Shown here one piece after another: positions 54,587 through 63,140 of a DNA stretch of 64,000 nt. The stretch is taken from NCBI RefSeq assembly GCF_963929015.1, contig NZ_CAWVHE010000014.1, positions 24,245 to 88,244 of the forward strand. Direction: 5' to 3'. Positions within the stretch are counted from its first letter, which is position 1; each line of letters opens with the position of its first letter. The notes beneath the pieces were generated by a model. The model worked only from the letters and a program-made list of their open reading frames with translations. It did no database searches and was not told the DNA's origin. The stretch is from Merdimonas sp963929015 (GTDB lineage: Bacteria > Bacillota > Clostridia > Lachnospirales > Lachnospiraceae). The position numbers and the translations under genes are program-made.

Positions 54587-55297
54587 TTATATGTTTTCGC
54601 TGATTACCTTCTCGATCCGCTTTTTCACCTCGGCAGCTATTTCCGTTGTCTTCATTTCTTTATACTCTTCATAATACATAGGTTTCAGAAAATGTACCTG
54701 CACAGTAACGGGTGTAATAGTATTGGTGTCAAACGGTTTGAAAGAATCTATCAGTGCTACCGGAACGATCGGACATTTAGCTTTTGTTGCAGATTTAAAA
54801 CTTCCACCTTTAAATTCCCGCAGTTGATTTCCATTTTTTGATCTGGTCCCTTCTGCGAAAATGAGATAATTGCGGCCTTTCTTTACTTCCTCTGTTACAT
54901 GAATGATTACCTGCATAGCCTGACGGACATCTTCTCTGTCCAGCATATAGGCTTTCATACATGCAAAGACCTGTTTCAAAAACGGAATATTTGCAATCTC
55001 CTTTTTCGCAACAACAGAAAATGGTTTGGGGCATGCCTCCACTACGGCCAGCACATCATAAAGTCCCTGATGGTTTGGGAAAAACATAAAACCATTTTCT
55101 GCTGGAATATTCTCCTCACCATGTACATCAATTTTCACATTTCCACCTTTATTGGCACGTAAGGTGATAAAGCGCAGCATTTTGTATTGCTCTTCTTCTG
55201 TATATTTGTCAGGATGAGATGCGTGGTAACATAACTTGATCCACATCCAGGGGACTAATATGATATTTCTCATTACCATTAATAGTATTCTTTTCAT
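54587..55297 (-). CDS. plsC: 1-Acyl-sn-glycerol-3-phosphate acyltransferase
   Basis: The 236-residue membrane-associated enzyme adds the second acyl chain in phospholipid synthesis. It has an N-terminal hydrophobic helix (about 5-25), the HX4D motif in PNHQGLYDVLAV, the glycerol-phosphate motif in FAEGTRSKNG and FKGGSF, and PIVPVALIDS. I start at MKRILLMVM (55297) with AAAGGAG upstream. The frame continues to 55387 only by reading through the palindrome at 55316-55355, so the earlier start is false. Confidence 0.92.
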   Translation of the reverse strand: MKRILLMVMRNIILVPWMWIKLCYHASHPDKYTEEEQYKMLRFITLRANKGGNVKIDVHGEENIPAENGFMFFPNHQGLYDVLAVVEACPKPFSVVAKKEIANIPFLKQVFACMKAYMLDREDVRQAMQVIIHVTEEVKKGRNYLIFAEGTRSKNGNQLREFKGGSFKSATKAKCPIVPVALIDSFKPFDTNTITPVTVQVHFLKPMYYEEYKEMKTTEIAAEVKKRIEKVISENI

Positions 55298-55315
55298 GGG
55301 TTCTCCTTTGCCTTC

Positions 55316-55355
55316 ATTGGGGACGGGGGATTTCTGGAAATCCCCCGTCCCCAAT
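55316..55355. repeat. GGGGGATTT-type palindrome, second copy
   Basis: ATTGGGGACGGGGGATTTCT and GAAATCCCCCGTCCCCAAT form a perfect stem. The core is identical to the copy at 22117-22158. It sits 18 bases upstream of the plsC start. Confidence 0.9.
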
Positions 55356-55390
55356 TTATCTTTTTTAATTTTATCACATTTTCCCACTTT

Positions 55391-55462
55391 TTATCCACAT
55401 TGTTTTCCACTTTTTACTTCAAATATTGTTAAAAATTTTTCTATTGAATTGAATTATCCACA
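55391..55462. other. Two perfect DnaA boxes in an AT-rich intergenic region
   Basis: TTATCCACA occurs at 55391-55399 and again at 55454-55462 in the same orientation. The surrounding 55356-55513 is very AT-rich, with runs of T and A. The position near gyrA, between two palindromes, could mean a secondary DnaA-binding locus, or chance in AT-rich DNA. No gene is seen in this stretch. Confidence 0.5.
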
Positions 55463-55513
55463 TTTATGATATAAAATGTTAATAACTTAATTTTTTTTAA
55501 TGATTATTTTTTA

Positions 55514-55551
55514 TTGGGGACGGGGGATTTTCAGAAATCCCCCGTCCCCAA
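55514..55551. repeat. GGGGGATTT-type palindrome, third copy
   Basis: TTGGGGACGGGGGATTT and its complement surround TCAG. The stem is perfect, and the loop differs from the other two copies. It directly abuts the ribosome site of the following gene. Confidence 0.9.
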
Positions 55552-55563
55552 AGGGAGGTTACC

Positions 55564-56025
55564 ATGACTACTAATATTAATATGGAGCAATTGCAGAAGG
55601 ATGCTGTGGACATTTTCCACCAGGGTTTTGCCTGTTCTGAATCGGTGATTTACGCTATCCGCAAGAATTTTGAATTGGATATGTCTGATGATGCGATTGC
55701 TATGAGTACCGGATTCCCGTGGGGGCTTGGGGGCGGCGGCTGCATCTGCGGAGCTCTGGCCGGAGCGACTATGTGTATTGGATATTTTTATGGGCGTAAG
55801 GTTCCCGGTGATCCGAAGAATGTCCGCTGTTTTGCTTTATGTAATGAGATCCATGACTTTTTTAAGGAGAATTTTGGCGCGGCCTGCTGTCGTGTCCTGA
55901 CCAGAGGCATGGAAAAGGATTCTGATGAGAGAAAAGCGCAGTGTACGAAGTTTGTTGCTGCTACCGTGAAAAAGACGGCGGAAATTATTCTGCGGGAACT
56001 TGAAAAGGACCAGAAGGAAATTTAA
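55564..56025 (+). CDS. C_GCAxxG_C_C family protein
   Basis: The 153-residue protein has the family signature: a first Cys in HQGFACSESV, then GGGCICGALAGATMC, and later Cys residues in NVRCFALC and AACCRVL. These proteins are thought to be redox-active or to bind metal through the Cys set, and are frequent in anaerobes; the reaction is unknown. GGGAGG lies seven bases before ATG 55564. It is three bases upstream of the GH3 gene, so the pair forms an operon. Confidence 0.9.
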   Translation: MTTNINMEQLQKDAVDIFHQGFACSESVIYAIRKNFELDMSDDAIAMSTGFPWGLGGGGCICGALAGATMCIGYFYGRKVPGDPKNVRCFALCNEIHDFFKENFGAACCRVLTRGMEKDSDERKAQCTKFVAATVKKTAEIILRELEKDQKEI

Positions 56026-56028
56026 TTT

Positions 56029-57273
56029 ATGAAAAAATTGCTTATATTTCTTTTGTCTCTGCTGTTTCTGATGCTTTTGACTCTTCTCTTTATTTTTATG
56101 AAAGAAGATCAGTCTCTTACAGATTCTTCTGAAAAGGGAAATGATGTGCAGACAGAAAGTGGAACTGAAAATGATTCTGACAAGGAAGGTGAACAGGATT
56201 CTTCCGGACAGACGGAGGAAGAAAAACTGGATGTAAAGGTTCAGGATCTGATCGCAGGTATGTCTCTGGAAGAAAAGGTTGCACAGATGTTTTTTGTTAC
56301 TCCTGAAAATCTTACCGGAGTGGATGTGGCTACGCAGGCGGGCGAGACGACCAGGCAGGCTCTTACCCAATATCCTGTTGGCGGACTGATTTATTTTTCC
56401 AAGAATATTTACGATGAAGAGCAGCTTACAACTATGATCCGCAATTCTCAGTCCTACAGTGAGATTCCTCTTTTTATAGGCGTGGATGAAGAAGGCGGTT
56501 CTCTGGTGGCAAGGATTGCGAACCATCCAAACTTTGATGTAGAGAAATTTCCTGATATGGCGGAAATCGGCGCGACCGGCGATCCTTCCAGGGCTTATGA
56601 GGTCGGCTCCACAATTGCTTCTTATTTAAAGGACTATGGTTTTAATCTGGATTTTGCTCCGGATGCGGATGTTCTGACCAATCCAAATAATACTGCAATT
56701 GGCGTCCGGTCGTTTGGAAGTGATCCGGATATGACAGCCCACATGGTGGAGCAGGCAGTAAAAGGATTCCAGGATCATCAGGTCAGCGCGGTGATCAAGC
56801 ATTTTCCGGGACATGGCGGAACAATCACGGACAGCCATAACGGGGCAGCCATCGTAGACCGGAGTCTGGAGGAGCTTCGAAGCGCGGAATTTCTTCCGTT
56901 CGAGGCCGGCATCCAGGCCGGTGTAGATATGGTAATGGTCGGACACCTGCAAGTCCCGCAGGTGATTTCCGATGATACGCCGGCTTCTCTGTCTTCAGAA
57001 ATGATCACAGATATTTTAAGAAATGAGCTTGACTATGATGGAATTGTGATTACAGATTCCCTCTCCATGGGCGCTATTACAACATACTATACTTCTGCTG
57101 ATGCCGCGGTCAAATGTATCCAGGCCGGCGGCGATATGCTGCTGATGCCTTACAGTTTTACGGAAGCTTATCAGGGAGTTTTGGATGCGGTAAACAGCGG
57201 CGAGATTTCTGAAGAAAGGATCAATGAATCTGTAACCCGTATCCTGAAAGTAAAGTGTAAGAATCTGTACTGA
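56029..57273 (+). CDS. nagZ: GH3 family glycosidase, beta-N-acetylhexosaminidase (NagZ) type
   Basis: The 414-residue protein has an N-terminal membrane anchor (about 5-25) and an acidic, Ser-rich linker to about 70, then the GH3 domain. The NagZ pattern is IGVDEEGGSLVARI, the His/Asp dyad loop KHFPGHGGTITDSH, and the nucleophile Asp in GIVITDSLSMGAI. It should release N-acetylglucosamine from cell-wall fragments on the outer face of the membrane. It lacks the C-terminal GH3 domain of plant-glucan enzymes, as expected. Confidence 0.88.
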   Translation: MKKLLIFLLSLLFLMLLTLLFIFMKEDQSLTDSSEKGNDVQTESGTENDSDKEGEQDSSGQTEEEKLDVKVQDLIAGMSLEEKVAQMFFVTPENLTGVDVATQAGETTRQALTQYPVGGLIYFSKNIYDEEQLTTMIRNSQSYSEIPLFIGVDEEGGSLVARIANHPNFDVEKFPDMAEIGATGDPSRAYEVGSTIASYLKDYGFNLDFAPDADVLTNPNNTAIGVRSFGSDPDMTAHMVEQAVKGFQDHQVSAVIKHFPGHGGTITDSHNGAAIVDRSLEELRSAEFLPFEAGIQAGVDMVMVGHLQVPQVISDDTPASLSSEMITDILRNELDYDGIVITDSLSMGAITTYYTSADAAVKCIQAGGDMLLMPYSFTEAYQGVLDAVNSGEISEERINESVTRILKVKCKNLY

Positions 57274-57310
57274 TAAAGTCTATACGAAATAAGGACAAAC
57301 CCATACAAAA

Positions 57311-57350
57311 AAACTGCCGTATCTATGATGGATCGTAGATACGGCAGTTT
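57311..57350. terminator. Bidirectional terminator between GH3 gene and gyrA
   Basis: AAACTGCCGTATCTA and TAGATACGGCAGTTT form a perfect 15 bp stem around a ten-base loop, with an A-run to the left and T-run to the right. Confidence 0.9.
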
Positions 57351-57376
57351 TAATTTTTGATAAGAATCTTTATTTT

Positions 57377-59878
57377 TTATTCTTCAGGACTCTCCTCTTC
57401 CTGTGCCTGATCTTCGGAAGTCTCTTCTTCCTCTTCATCTCCCTTTCTTACTTTCGCAATGCTGGCAACCTTGTCTCCTTCCGGAAGATTGATCAGCTTC
57501 ACACCGGAAGTAATCCTGCCAAGAAGAGAAATTCCGCTGCATTTTGTACGGATGATAATGCCCTCTGTATTGATGATCATCACTTCATCTTCTTCATTGA
57601 CAGCTTTAAAACCTACTACATTTCCGGTCTTCTCCATGATCTTGTAGCATTTTACACCTTTTCCTCCGCGGTTCTGAGCAGTAAATTCGCTGATGGAAGT
57701 ACGCTTGCCCATTCCTTTTTCAGACACAATGAGAAGATCTGTACCCTGGACAGTAAGCTGCATACCGACAACTTCATCTCTGTCTGTCAGATTTATTCCC
57801 CTGACTCCCATAGAAGTCCGCCCGGTGGCTCTTACGTCTCTCTCATTGAACCGGATGCACTGTCCATATTTTGTAGCGAGGATAATGTCCTGTTTTCCAT
57901 CTGTAAATTTCACTTCGATCAGTTCATCATCTTCTCTTAATGTAATCGCAGCAAGTCCTGTCTTTCTCACATTTGCGTAATCTTTCAGAGGTGTTTTCTT
58001 GATCAGGCCCTTCTTGGTAGCCATGACAAGATAAGACTCATCGTCATATTTTTCAATCGGGATCACCGCTGTAATCTTTTCTCCAGGCATCAGCTGCAGA
58101 AGATTGATAATAGCAGTTCCTCTGGATGTACGGCTGGACTCCGGTATCTCATATCCTTTCAGCCGGTAAACGCGTCCTGTGCTGGTAAAGAACATAATAT
58201 AATGGTGGGTATTGGACATAAAGAGCTCTTCCACATAATCTTCATCCAGCTTCTGCATTCCCTTGATTCCTTTGCCACCACGGTTCTGGGCTTTAAAGGT
58301 ATCATTAGACATGCGCTTGATATATCCCAGTTTTGTCATGGTAATCACCACGTCTTCTCTGGGGATCAGATCTTCCATGGAAATGTCAAATTCATCAAAT
58401 CCAATAGAAGTTCTTCTGTCGTCTCCATATTTATCCCTGATCGCAAGGATCTCTTCTTTGATCACGCCAAGCAGAAGCTTTCTGTCTGCAAGGATCGCCT
58501 TTAACCGGCTGATCTGTTCCATCAGCTCTTTATATTCCGCTTCCAGCTTTTCTCGTTCCAGACCTGTCAGAGCGCGAAGACGCATGTCTACAATGGCCTG
58601 TGCCTGCGCTTCTGAAAGATCGAAACGTTCCATTAACTCTGATTTTGCGATCTGCACCGTTCTGGATCCACGGATGATCTGAATCACTTCATCAATGTGA
58701 TCCAGGGCGATCAGAAGACCCTGTAAAATATGTGCCCTTTCTTCTGCTTTGTTCAGCTCATACTTTGTCCGGCGTGTGATCACTTCTTCCTGATGCTGCA
58801 GATAATAATTGAGCATCTCCAGAATATTCATCACCTTGGGCTCGTTATTTACCAGAGCCAGCATGATCACGCCAAATGTATCCTGAAGCTGTGTATGTTT
58901 GTACAGCTGATTTAACAGCACATTTGCATTGACGTCTTTCCGGAGTTCAATGACTACCCGCATTCCTTCCCGGCTGGACTGGTCGCTTAAGTCTGTGATT
59001 CCGTCAATCTTCTTATCCCGCACCATCTCTGCGATCTTTTCAATGAGACGGGCTTTGTTGACCATATAGGGAAGCTCTGTCACAACGATACGGCTCTTGC
59101 CATTTGGCATGGTTTCAATATCTGTGACTGCCCGGACGCGGATCTTGCCCCGTCCTGTCCGGTAGGCTTCTTCAATTCCTCTGGTTCCAAGGATCATTCC
59201 TCCTGTTGGGAAATCCGGTCCCTTGATGATGCCCAGGATTTCTTCCATGGTAGTCTCTTCTTTATCTTCCAGCTGATCATCAATGATGCGAACCACTGCA
59301 TTGATCACTTCTCTCAGATTATGAGGAGGAATGTTGGTGGCCATACCTACGGCGATACCGGACGTACCGTTGACCAGAAGATTGGGAAATCTGGCCGGAA
59401 GCACAGAAGGCTCTTTTTCTGTCTCATCAAAGTTTGGTACAAAATCCACCGTATTTTTATTGATGTCTGCTGTCAGCTCCATGGAAATCTTGCTAAGCCT
59501 TGCCTCGGTATAACGCATGGCGGCCGCGCCGTCTCCATCTACGGATCCAAAGTTTCCGTGACCGTCCACCAGAGGATATCTGGTAGACCATTCCTGCGCC
59601 ATATTTACCAGGGCGCCGTAGATCGAACTGTCGCCATGGGGATGATATTTACCCATGGTATCACCCACGATACGGGCACATTTTCTATGCGGTTTATCGG
59701 GTCCGTTGTTCAGCTCGATCATGGAATGCAGGATTCTTCTCTGCACCGGTTTTAAACCATCCCGTACATCCGGAAGCGCACGGGAAGCGATGACACTCAT
59801 AGCATAATCAATGTAAGAGGTTTCCATCGTTTTTTTCAGGTCCACTTCGTGGACTTTATCAAAAATATTATCTTCCAT
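57377..59878 (-). CDS. gyrA: DNA gyrase subunit A
   Basis: The 833-residue breakage-reunion subunit has the catalytic Tyr in AAAMRYTEARL. The fluoroquinolone region reads HPHGDSSIYGAL: position 83 is Ser, but the place of Asp/Glu 87 holds Gly. The GyrA-box and six-bladed C-terminal domain follow (AQNRGGKGIKGM with two later repeats). A short acidic tail (DEEEEETSEDQ) ends the chain. It is 11 bases after gyrB and last of the dnaN-to-gyrA run. Confidence 0.97.
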   Translation of the reverse strand: MEDNIFDKVHEVDLKKTMETSYIDYAMSVIASRALPDVRDGLKPVQRRILHSMIELNNGPDKPHRKCARIVGDTMGKYHPHGDSSIYGALVNMAQEWSTRYPLVDGHGNFGSVDGDGAAAMRYTEARLSKISMELTADINKNTVDFVPNFDETEKEPSVLPARFPNLLVNGTSGIAVGMATNIPPHNLREVINAVVRIIDDQLEDKEETTMEEILGIIKGPDFPTGGMILGTRGIEEAYRTGRGKIRVRAVTDIETMPNGKSRIVVTELPYMVNKARLIEKIAEMVRDKKIDGITDLSDQSSREGMRVVIELRKDVNANVLLNQLYKHTQLQDTFGVIMLALVNNEPKVMNILEMLNYYLQHQEEVITRRTKYELNKAEERAHILQGLLIALDHIDEVIQIIRGSRTVQIAKSELMERFDLSEAQAQAIVDMRLRALTGLEREKLEAEYKELMEQISRLKAILADRKLLLGVIKEEILAIRDKYGDDRRTSIGFDEFDISMEDLIPREDVVITMTKLGYIKRMSNDTFKAQNRGGKGIKGMQKLDEDYVEELFMSNTHHYIMFFTSTGRVYRLKGYEIPESSRTSRGTAIINLLQLMPGEKITAVIPIEKYDDESYLVMATKKGLIKKTPLKDYANVRKTGLAAITLREDDELIEVKFTDGKQDIILATKYGQCIRFNERDVRATGRTSMGVRGINLTDRDEVVGMQLTVQGTDLLIVSEKGMGKRTSISEFTAQNRGGKGVKCYKIMEKTGNVVGFKAVNEEDEVMIINTEGIIIRTKCSGISLLGRITSGVKLINLPEGDKVASIAKVRKGDEEEEETSEDQAQEEESPEE

Positions 59879-59889
59879 TGTTTAACCTC

Positions 59890-61824
59890 CTACACATCCA
59901 AGTTCTTCACATATTTTGCATTTTCTTCGATAAATTCTCTTCTGGGTTCTACTTTATCTCCCATCAGGGTCGTAAAGGTAAGATCCAGTTCTGAAGTAGT
60001 CTCTTCATCCATGGTCACCCGAAGAAGGATCCTGTGTTCCGGATCCATGGTGGTCTCCCACAGCTGCTCTGCATCCATTTCTCCAAGACCTTTATACCGC
60101 TGGATCTTATTGTTGTTATCTCTGCCCACTTCTCTTAAGATTCCATCCAGTTCCTCGTCACTGTACGCGTACCATACTTTTTTATTCTTTTCCAGTTTAT
60201 AAAGAGGCGGCTGTGCCAGATAAACATATCCCTCTTTGATCAGATCCGGCATAAACCGGTACAGAAACGTAAGAAGCAGGGTACTGATATGTGCGCCGTC
60301 CACATCGGCATCCGTCATAATGATGATCTTATGATAACGGAGTTTGGAAATATCAAAATCATCATGGATCCCGGTTCCAAATGCAGTGATCATTGCTTTG
60401 ATCTCTGCATTTCCATAAATTTTATCCAGTCTGGCCTTTTCCACATTCAGAATTTTACCACGGAGAGGAAGGATCGCCTGTGTAGCCCTGTCTCTCGCAG
60501 TTTTTGCGGAACCGCCGGCAGAATCTCCCTCTACGATGTAGATCTCGCAGTTTTCCGGATTTTTATCGGAACAGTCCGCCAGTTTTCCGGGAAGAGACAT
60601 GCCGTCCAGCGCAGATTTTCTTCTGGTCAGGTCCCTTGCCTTTCTTGCCGCTTCTCTGGCTCTTTGAGCCATCACCGATTTTTCTATGGTCATCTTGGCT
60701 ACCGCAGGATTCTGTTCCAGATAGATTTCCAGCTGTCTGCTGACAATACTGTCTACCGCTCCTCTGGCCTCGCTGTTTCCGAGTTTCTGCTTGGTCTGTC
60801 CTTCAAACTGAGGATCCTCGATCTTAACGCTGATGATCGCAGTCAGACCTTCTCTGATATCCTCGCCGCTTAAGTTCGGCTCACTGTCCCGCAATAACTT
60901 GTTCTTTCTTGCATAATCGTTAAATGTTTTTGTCAGGGCATTGCGGAATCCCACAATATGAGTACCACCTTCCGGCGTGGTAATGTTATTGACAAACCCA
61001 TAAGTATTGTCACTGTAAGAATCGTTGTGCTGCATGGCTACTTCCACAGCTACTCCATTTACCAGTCCCTCACAGTAAATGATATCCTCATAGAGAGGTG
61101 TTTTGCTCCGGTTCAGATAAGAAACAAATTCCCGGATCCCTCCTTCATAGTGAAAGGTTTTTTCCCGGATCCCGTCTTCCGGCCGCTCATCTGTCAGAGT
61201 GATCCTAAGACCTGCTGTCAGAAATGCCATTTCCCGGAACCTTTGTTTCAAAACATCATAGTCAAATACCGTTTCTTCAAATATGGTATCATCCGGCATA
61301 AAAGTTACTTTTGTCCCGGATTTTTCCGGATCACATTCTCCCACAACTTTTAATTTGTAGATAACTTTTCCACGTTCGTATCTCTGTTTATAAACTTTTC
61401 CATCATGGCAGATCTCAACCTCCAGCCAGTTGGAAAGGGCGTTTACTACCGACGCTCCTACGCCGTGGAGTCCTCCGGATACCTTGTATCCTCCGCCTCC
61501 GAATTTTCCTCCGGCATGCAGTACGGTAAATACAACTTCTACCGCCGGGAGGCCTGCTTTATGATTAATTCCTACCGGGATCCCGCGTCCGTTATCCACT
61601 ACCGTCACAGAATTATCCTTGTGGACGGTCACCTGGATCGTATCGCAGAAACCTGCAAGCGCCTCATCCACAGAGTTATCCACGATCTCATAGACCAGAT
61701 GATGGAGTCCCCTTGCTGACGTGCTTCCGATATACATACCCGGGCGTTTGCGGACTGCCTCCAGACCCTCCAGAATCTGAATCTCATCCGCACCATATTC
61801 GTGCTGTACTTTTTCTGTACTCAT
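59890..61824 (-). CDS. gyrB: DNA gyrase subunit B
   Basis: The 644-residue ATPase subunit has the GHKL ATP site (EIVDNSVDEALAG, DNGRGIPVG, GLHGVGASVVNAL) and the TOPRIM metal site (EGDSAGGSAK, MTDADVDGAH). It ends with the family motif PRREFIEENAKYVKNLDV. I start at MSTEKVQHEYG (61824), because AGGAGG lies six bases upstream. It lies about 10 bases after recF. Confidence 0.97.
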   Translation of the reverse strand: MSTEKVQHEYGADEIQILEGLEAVRKRPGMYIGSTSARGLHHLVYEIVDNSVDEALAGFCDTIQVTVHKDNSVTVVDNGRGIPVGINHKAGLPAVEVVFTVLHAGGKFGGGGYKVSGGLHGVGASVVNALSNWLEVEICHDGKVYKQRYERGKVIYKLKVVGECDPEKSGTKVTFMPDDTIFEETVFDYDVLKQRFREMAFLTAGLRITLTDERPEDGIREKTFHYEGGIREFVSYLNRSKTPLYEDIIYCEGLVNGVAVEVAMQHNDSYSDNTYGFVNNITTPEGGTHIVGFRNALTKTFNDYARKNKLLRDSEPNLSGEDIREGLTAIISVKIEDPQFEGQTKQKLGNSEARGAVDSIVSRQLEIYLEQNPAVAKMTIEKSVMAQRAREAARKARDLTRRKSALDGMSLPGKLADCSDKNPENCEIYIVEGDSAGGSAKTARDRATQAILPLRGKILNVEKARLDKIYGNAEIKAMITAFGTGIHDDFDISKLRYHKIIIMTDADVDGAHISTLLLTFLYRFMPDLIKEGYVYLAQPPLYKLEKNKKVWYAYSDEELDGILREVGRDNNNKIQRYKGLGEMDAEQLWETTMDPEHRILLRVTMDEETTSELDLTFTTLMGDKVEPRREFIEENAKYVKNLDV

Positions 61825-61834
61825 GCTCATCCTC

Positions 61835-62926
61835 CTAGTTTTCATTTGCTGCATTTCCATTTTCTACGCGGAACACTTTATTGATAGAAAATCTATGATT
61901 TACAAACTCATCCACTCCTGTACATGTTACAAGAGTCTGTATGTCATGGATGCTGTCTAATAAATAGTTTTGCCTGTGTTTATCCAGTTCAGACAAAACA
62001 TCGTCCAATAGCAACACAGGGGTATCATGGATCACTCTTTTCACCAGTTCAATCTCCGACAGCTTCAGAGAAAGCGCCGCCGTCCTTTGCTGACCCTGTG
62101 ATCCGAATCTGCGGATATCCAGATCCCCCACCATAAAACAGATGTCGTCTCTGTGAGGACCCACAGATGTACTTTTGATCTTCATGTCCTTTTCCCTGTT
62201 CTTTTTTATTGCTTCCTCCAGCGGAACCTTTCCATTACTAGGTTCATAGATAACCTGGATCTTTTCAGCTCCGCCGCTTAATTTGTGATGAATAGAAGAA
62301 ACAATTTCATTTATTTCATATATAAATTTCTTTCTTCTTTCAATAATCTTATTTCCATACAGCGCCAGCTGCATTTCCCATATCTCCAGAGTATCCAGAT
62401 TTTTCTTCTGACCGGAAAAACAGAGATCCTTCAAAAGATGATTTCTCTGATTAACGACTCTGTTATAATTTGCAAGATCATTTAAATAAACCCGGTCCAG
62501 CTGGGACAGCTCCAGATCAATAAATCGTCTTCTCTCCCCTGGACCATTTTTGATGATATTAAGATCTTCAGGAGAAAAAAATACAAGATTTACGATTCCA
62601 AATAATTCACTTGCTCTTTTCAGCGGTATTTTATTAACGGCAATTCCCTTCGGACTGTTTTTCTTTAGATGAATATCAATCCTGTGACTGATCCCATTTT
62701 TTTCCACAATCATCTCAATATGAGATTCCGTTTCTCCAAAGCGGATCATATCTCTGTCTTTTGCCCCTCTGTGGGACTTTGTGGTACCGGAGAGATAAAC
62801 AGCCTCCAGGATATTTGTTTTCCCCTGGGCGTTGTCGCCATAGAAAATATTAGCCGCCGGATCAAACTTCAGATCCAGATATTCATAATTGCGAAAATTT
62901 TTTAACTTTAAAGATTTAATCTTCAA
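61835..62926 (-). CDS. recF: DNA replication and repair protein RecF
   Basis: The 363-residue SMC-like ATPase has Walker A in FYGDNAQGKTNILEA, the signature FGSQGQQRTAALSLKL, and Walker B PVLLLDDVLSELD. It loads RecA at gapped DNA with RecO and RecR. Its start overlaps the end of the S4-domain gene by 11 bases, so the two are translationally coupled. Confidence 0.96.
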   Translation of the reverse strand: MKIKSLKLKNFRNYEYLDLKFDPAANIFYGDNAQGKTNILEAVYLSGTTKSHRGAKDRDMIRFGETESHIEMIVEKNGISHRIDIHLKKNSPKGIAVNKIPLKRASELFGIVNLVFFSPEDLNIIKNGPGERRRFIDLELSQLDRVYLNDLANYNRVVNQRNHLLKDLCFSGQKKNLDTLEIWEMQLALYGNKIIERRKKFIYEINEIVSSIHHKLSGGAEKIQVIYEPSNGKVPLEEAIKKNREKDMKIKSTSVGPHRDDICFMVGDLDIRRFGSQGQQRTAALSLKLSEIELVKRVIHDTPVLLLDDVLSELDKHRQNYLLDSIHDIQTLVTCTGVDEFVNHRFSINKVFRVENGNAANEN

Positions 62927-63122
62927 TTTTGATTTCTTCTCCGTTAAATACTACCACATCGCCGGCATATAATTTTCTTCCGCGTCTAAGATCCGCTTCT
63001 CCATTTACCAGGACTTTTCCGTCCAGTATCACATCCTTTGCCTCTGCTCCGGATTCTACCAGACCGGCTGCCTTCAAAGCCTGCCCAAGTTTGATATATT
63101 CTTCCTTTAACGTGATTTTCAT
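62916..63122 (-). CDS. yaaA: S4-domain RNA-binding protein (YaaA/RlbA type)
   Basis: The 68-residue protein is almost entirely one S4 RNA-binding domain: EYIKLGQALKAAGLVESGAE, AKDVILDGKVLVNGE, and YAGDVVVFNGEEI. It sits between dnaN and recF in most Firmicutes and probably binds rRNA or tRNA. The exact role is unsettled. Confidence 0.92.
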   Translation of the reverse strand: MKITLKEEYIKLGQALKAAGLVESGAEAKDVILDGKVLVNGEADLRRGRKLYAGDVVVFNGEEIKIED

Positions 63123-63140
63123 TGCGTGTACTCTCCTGTC

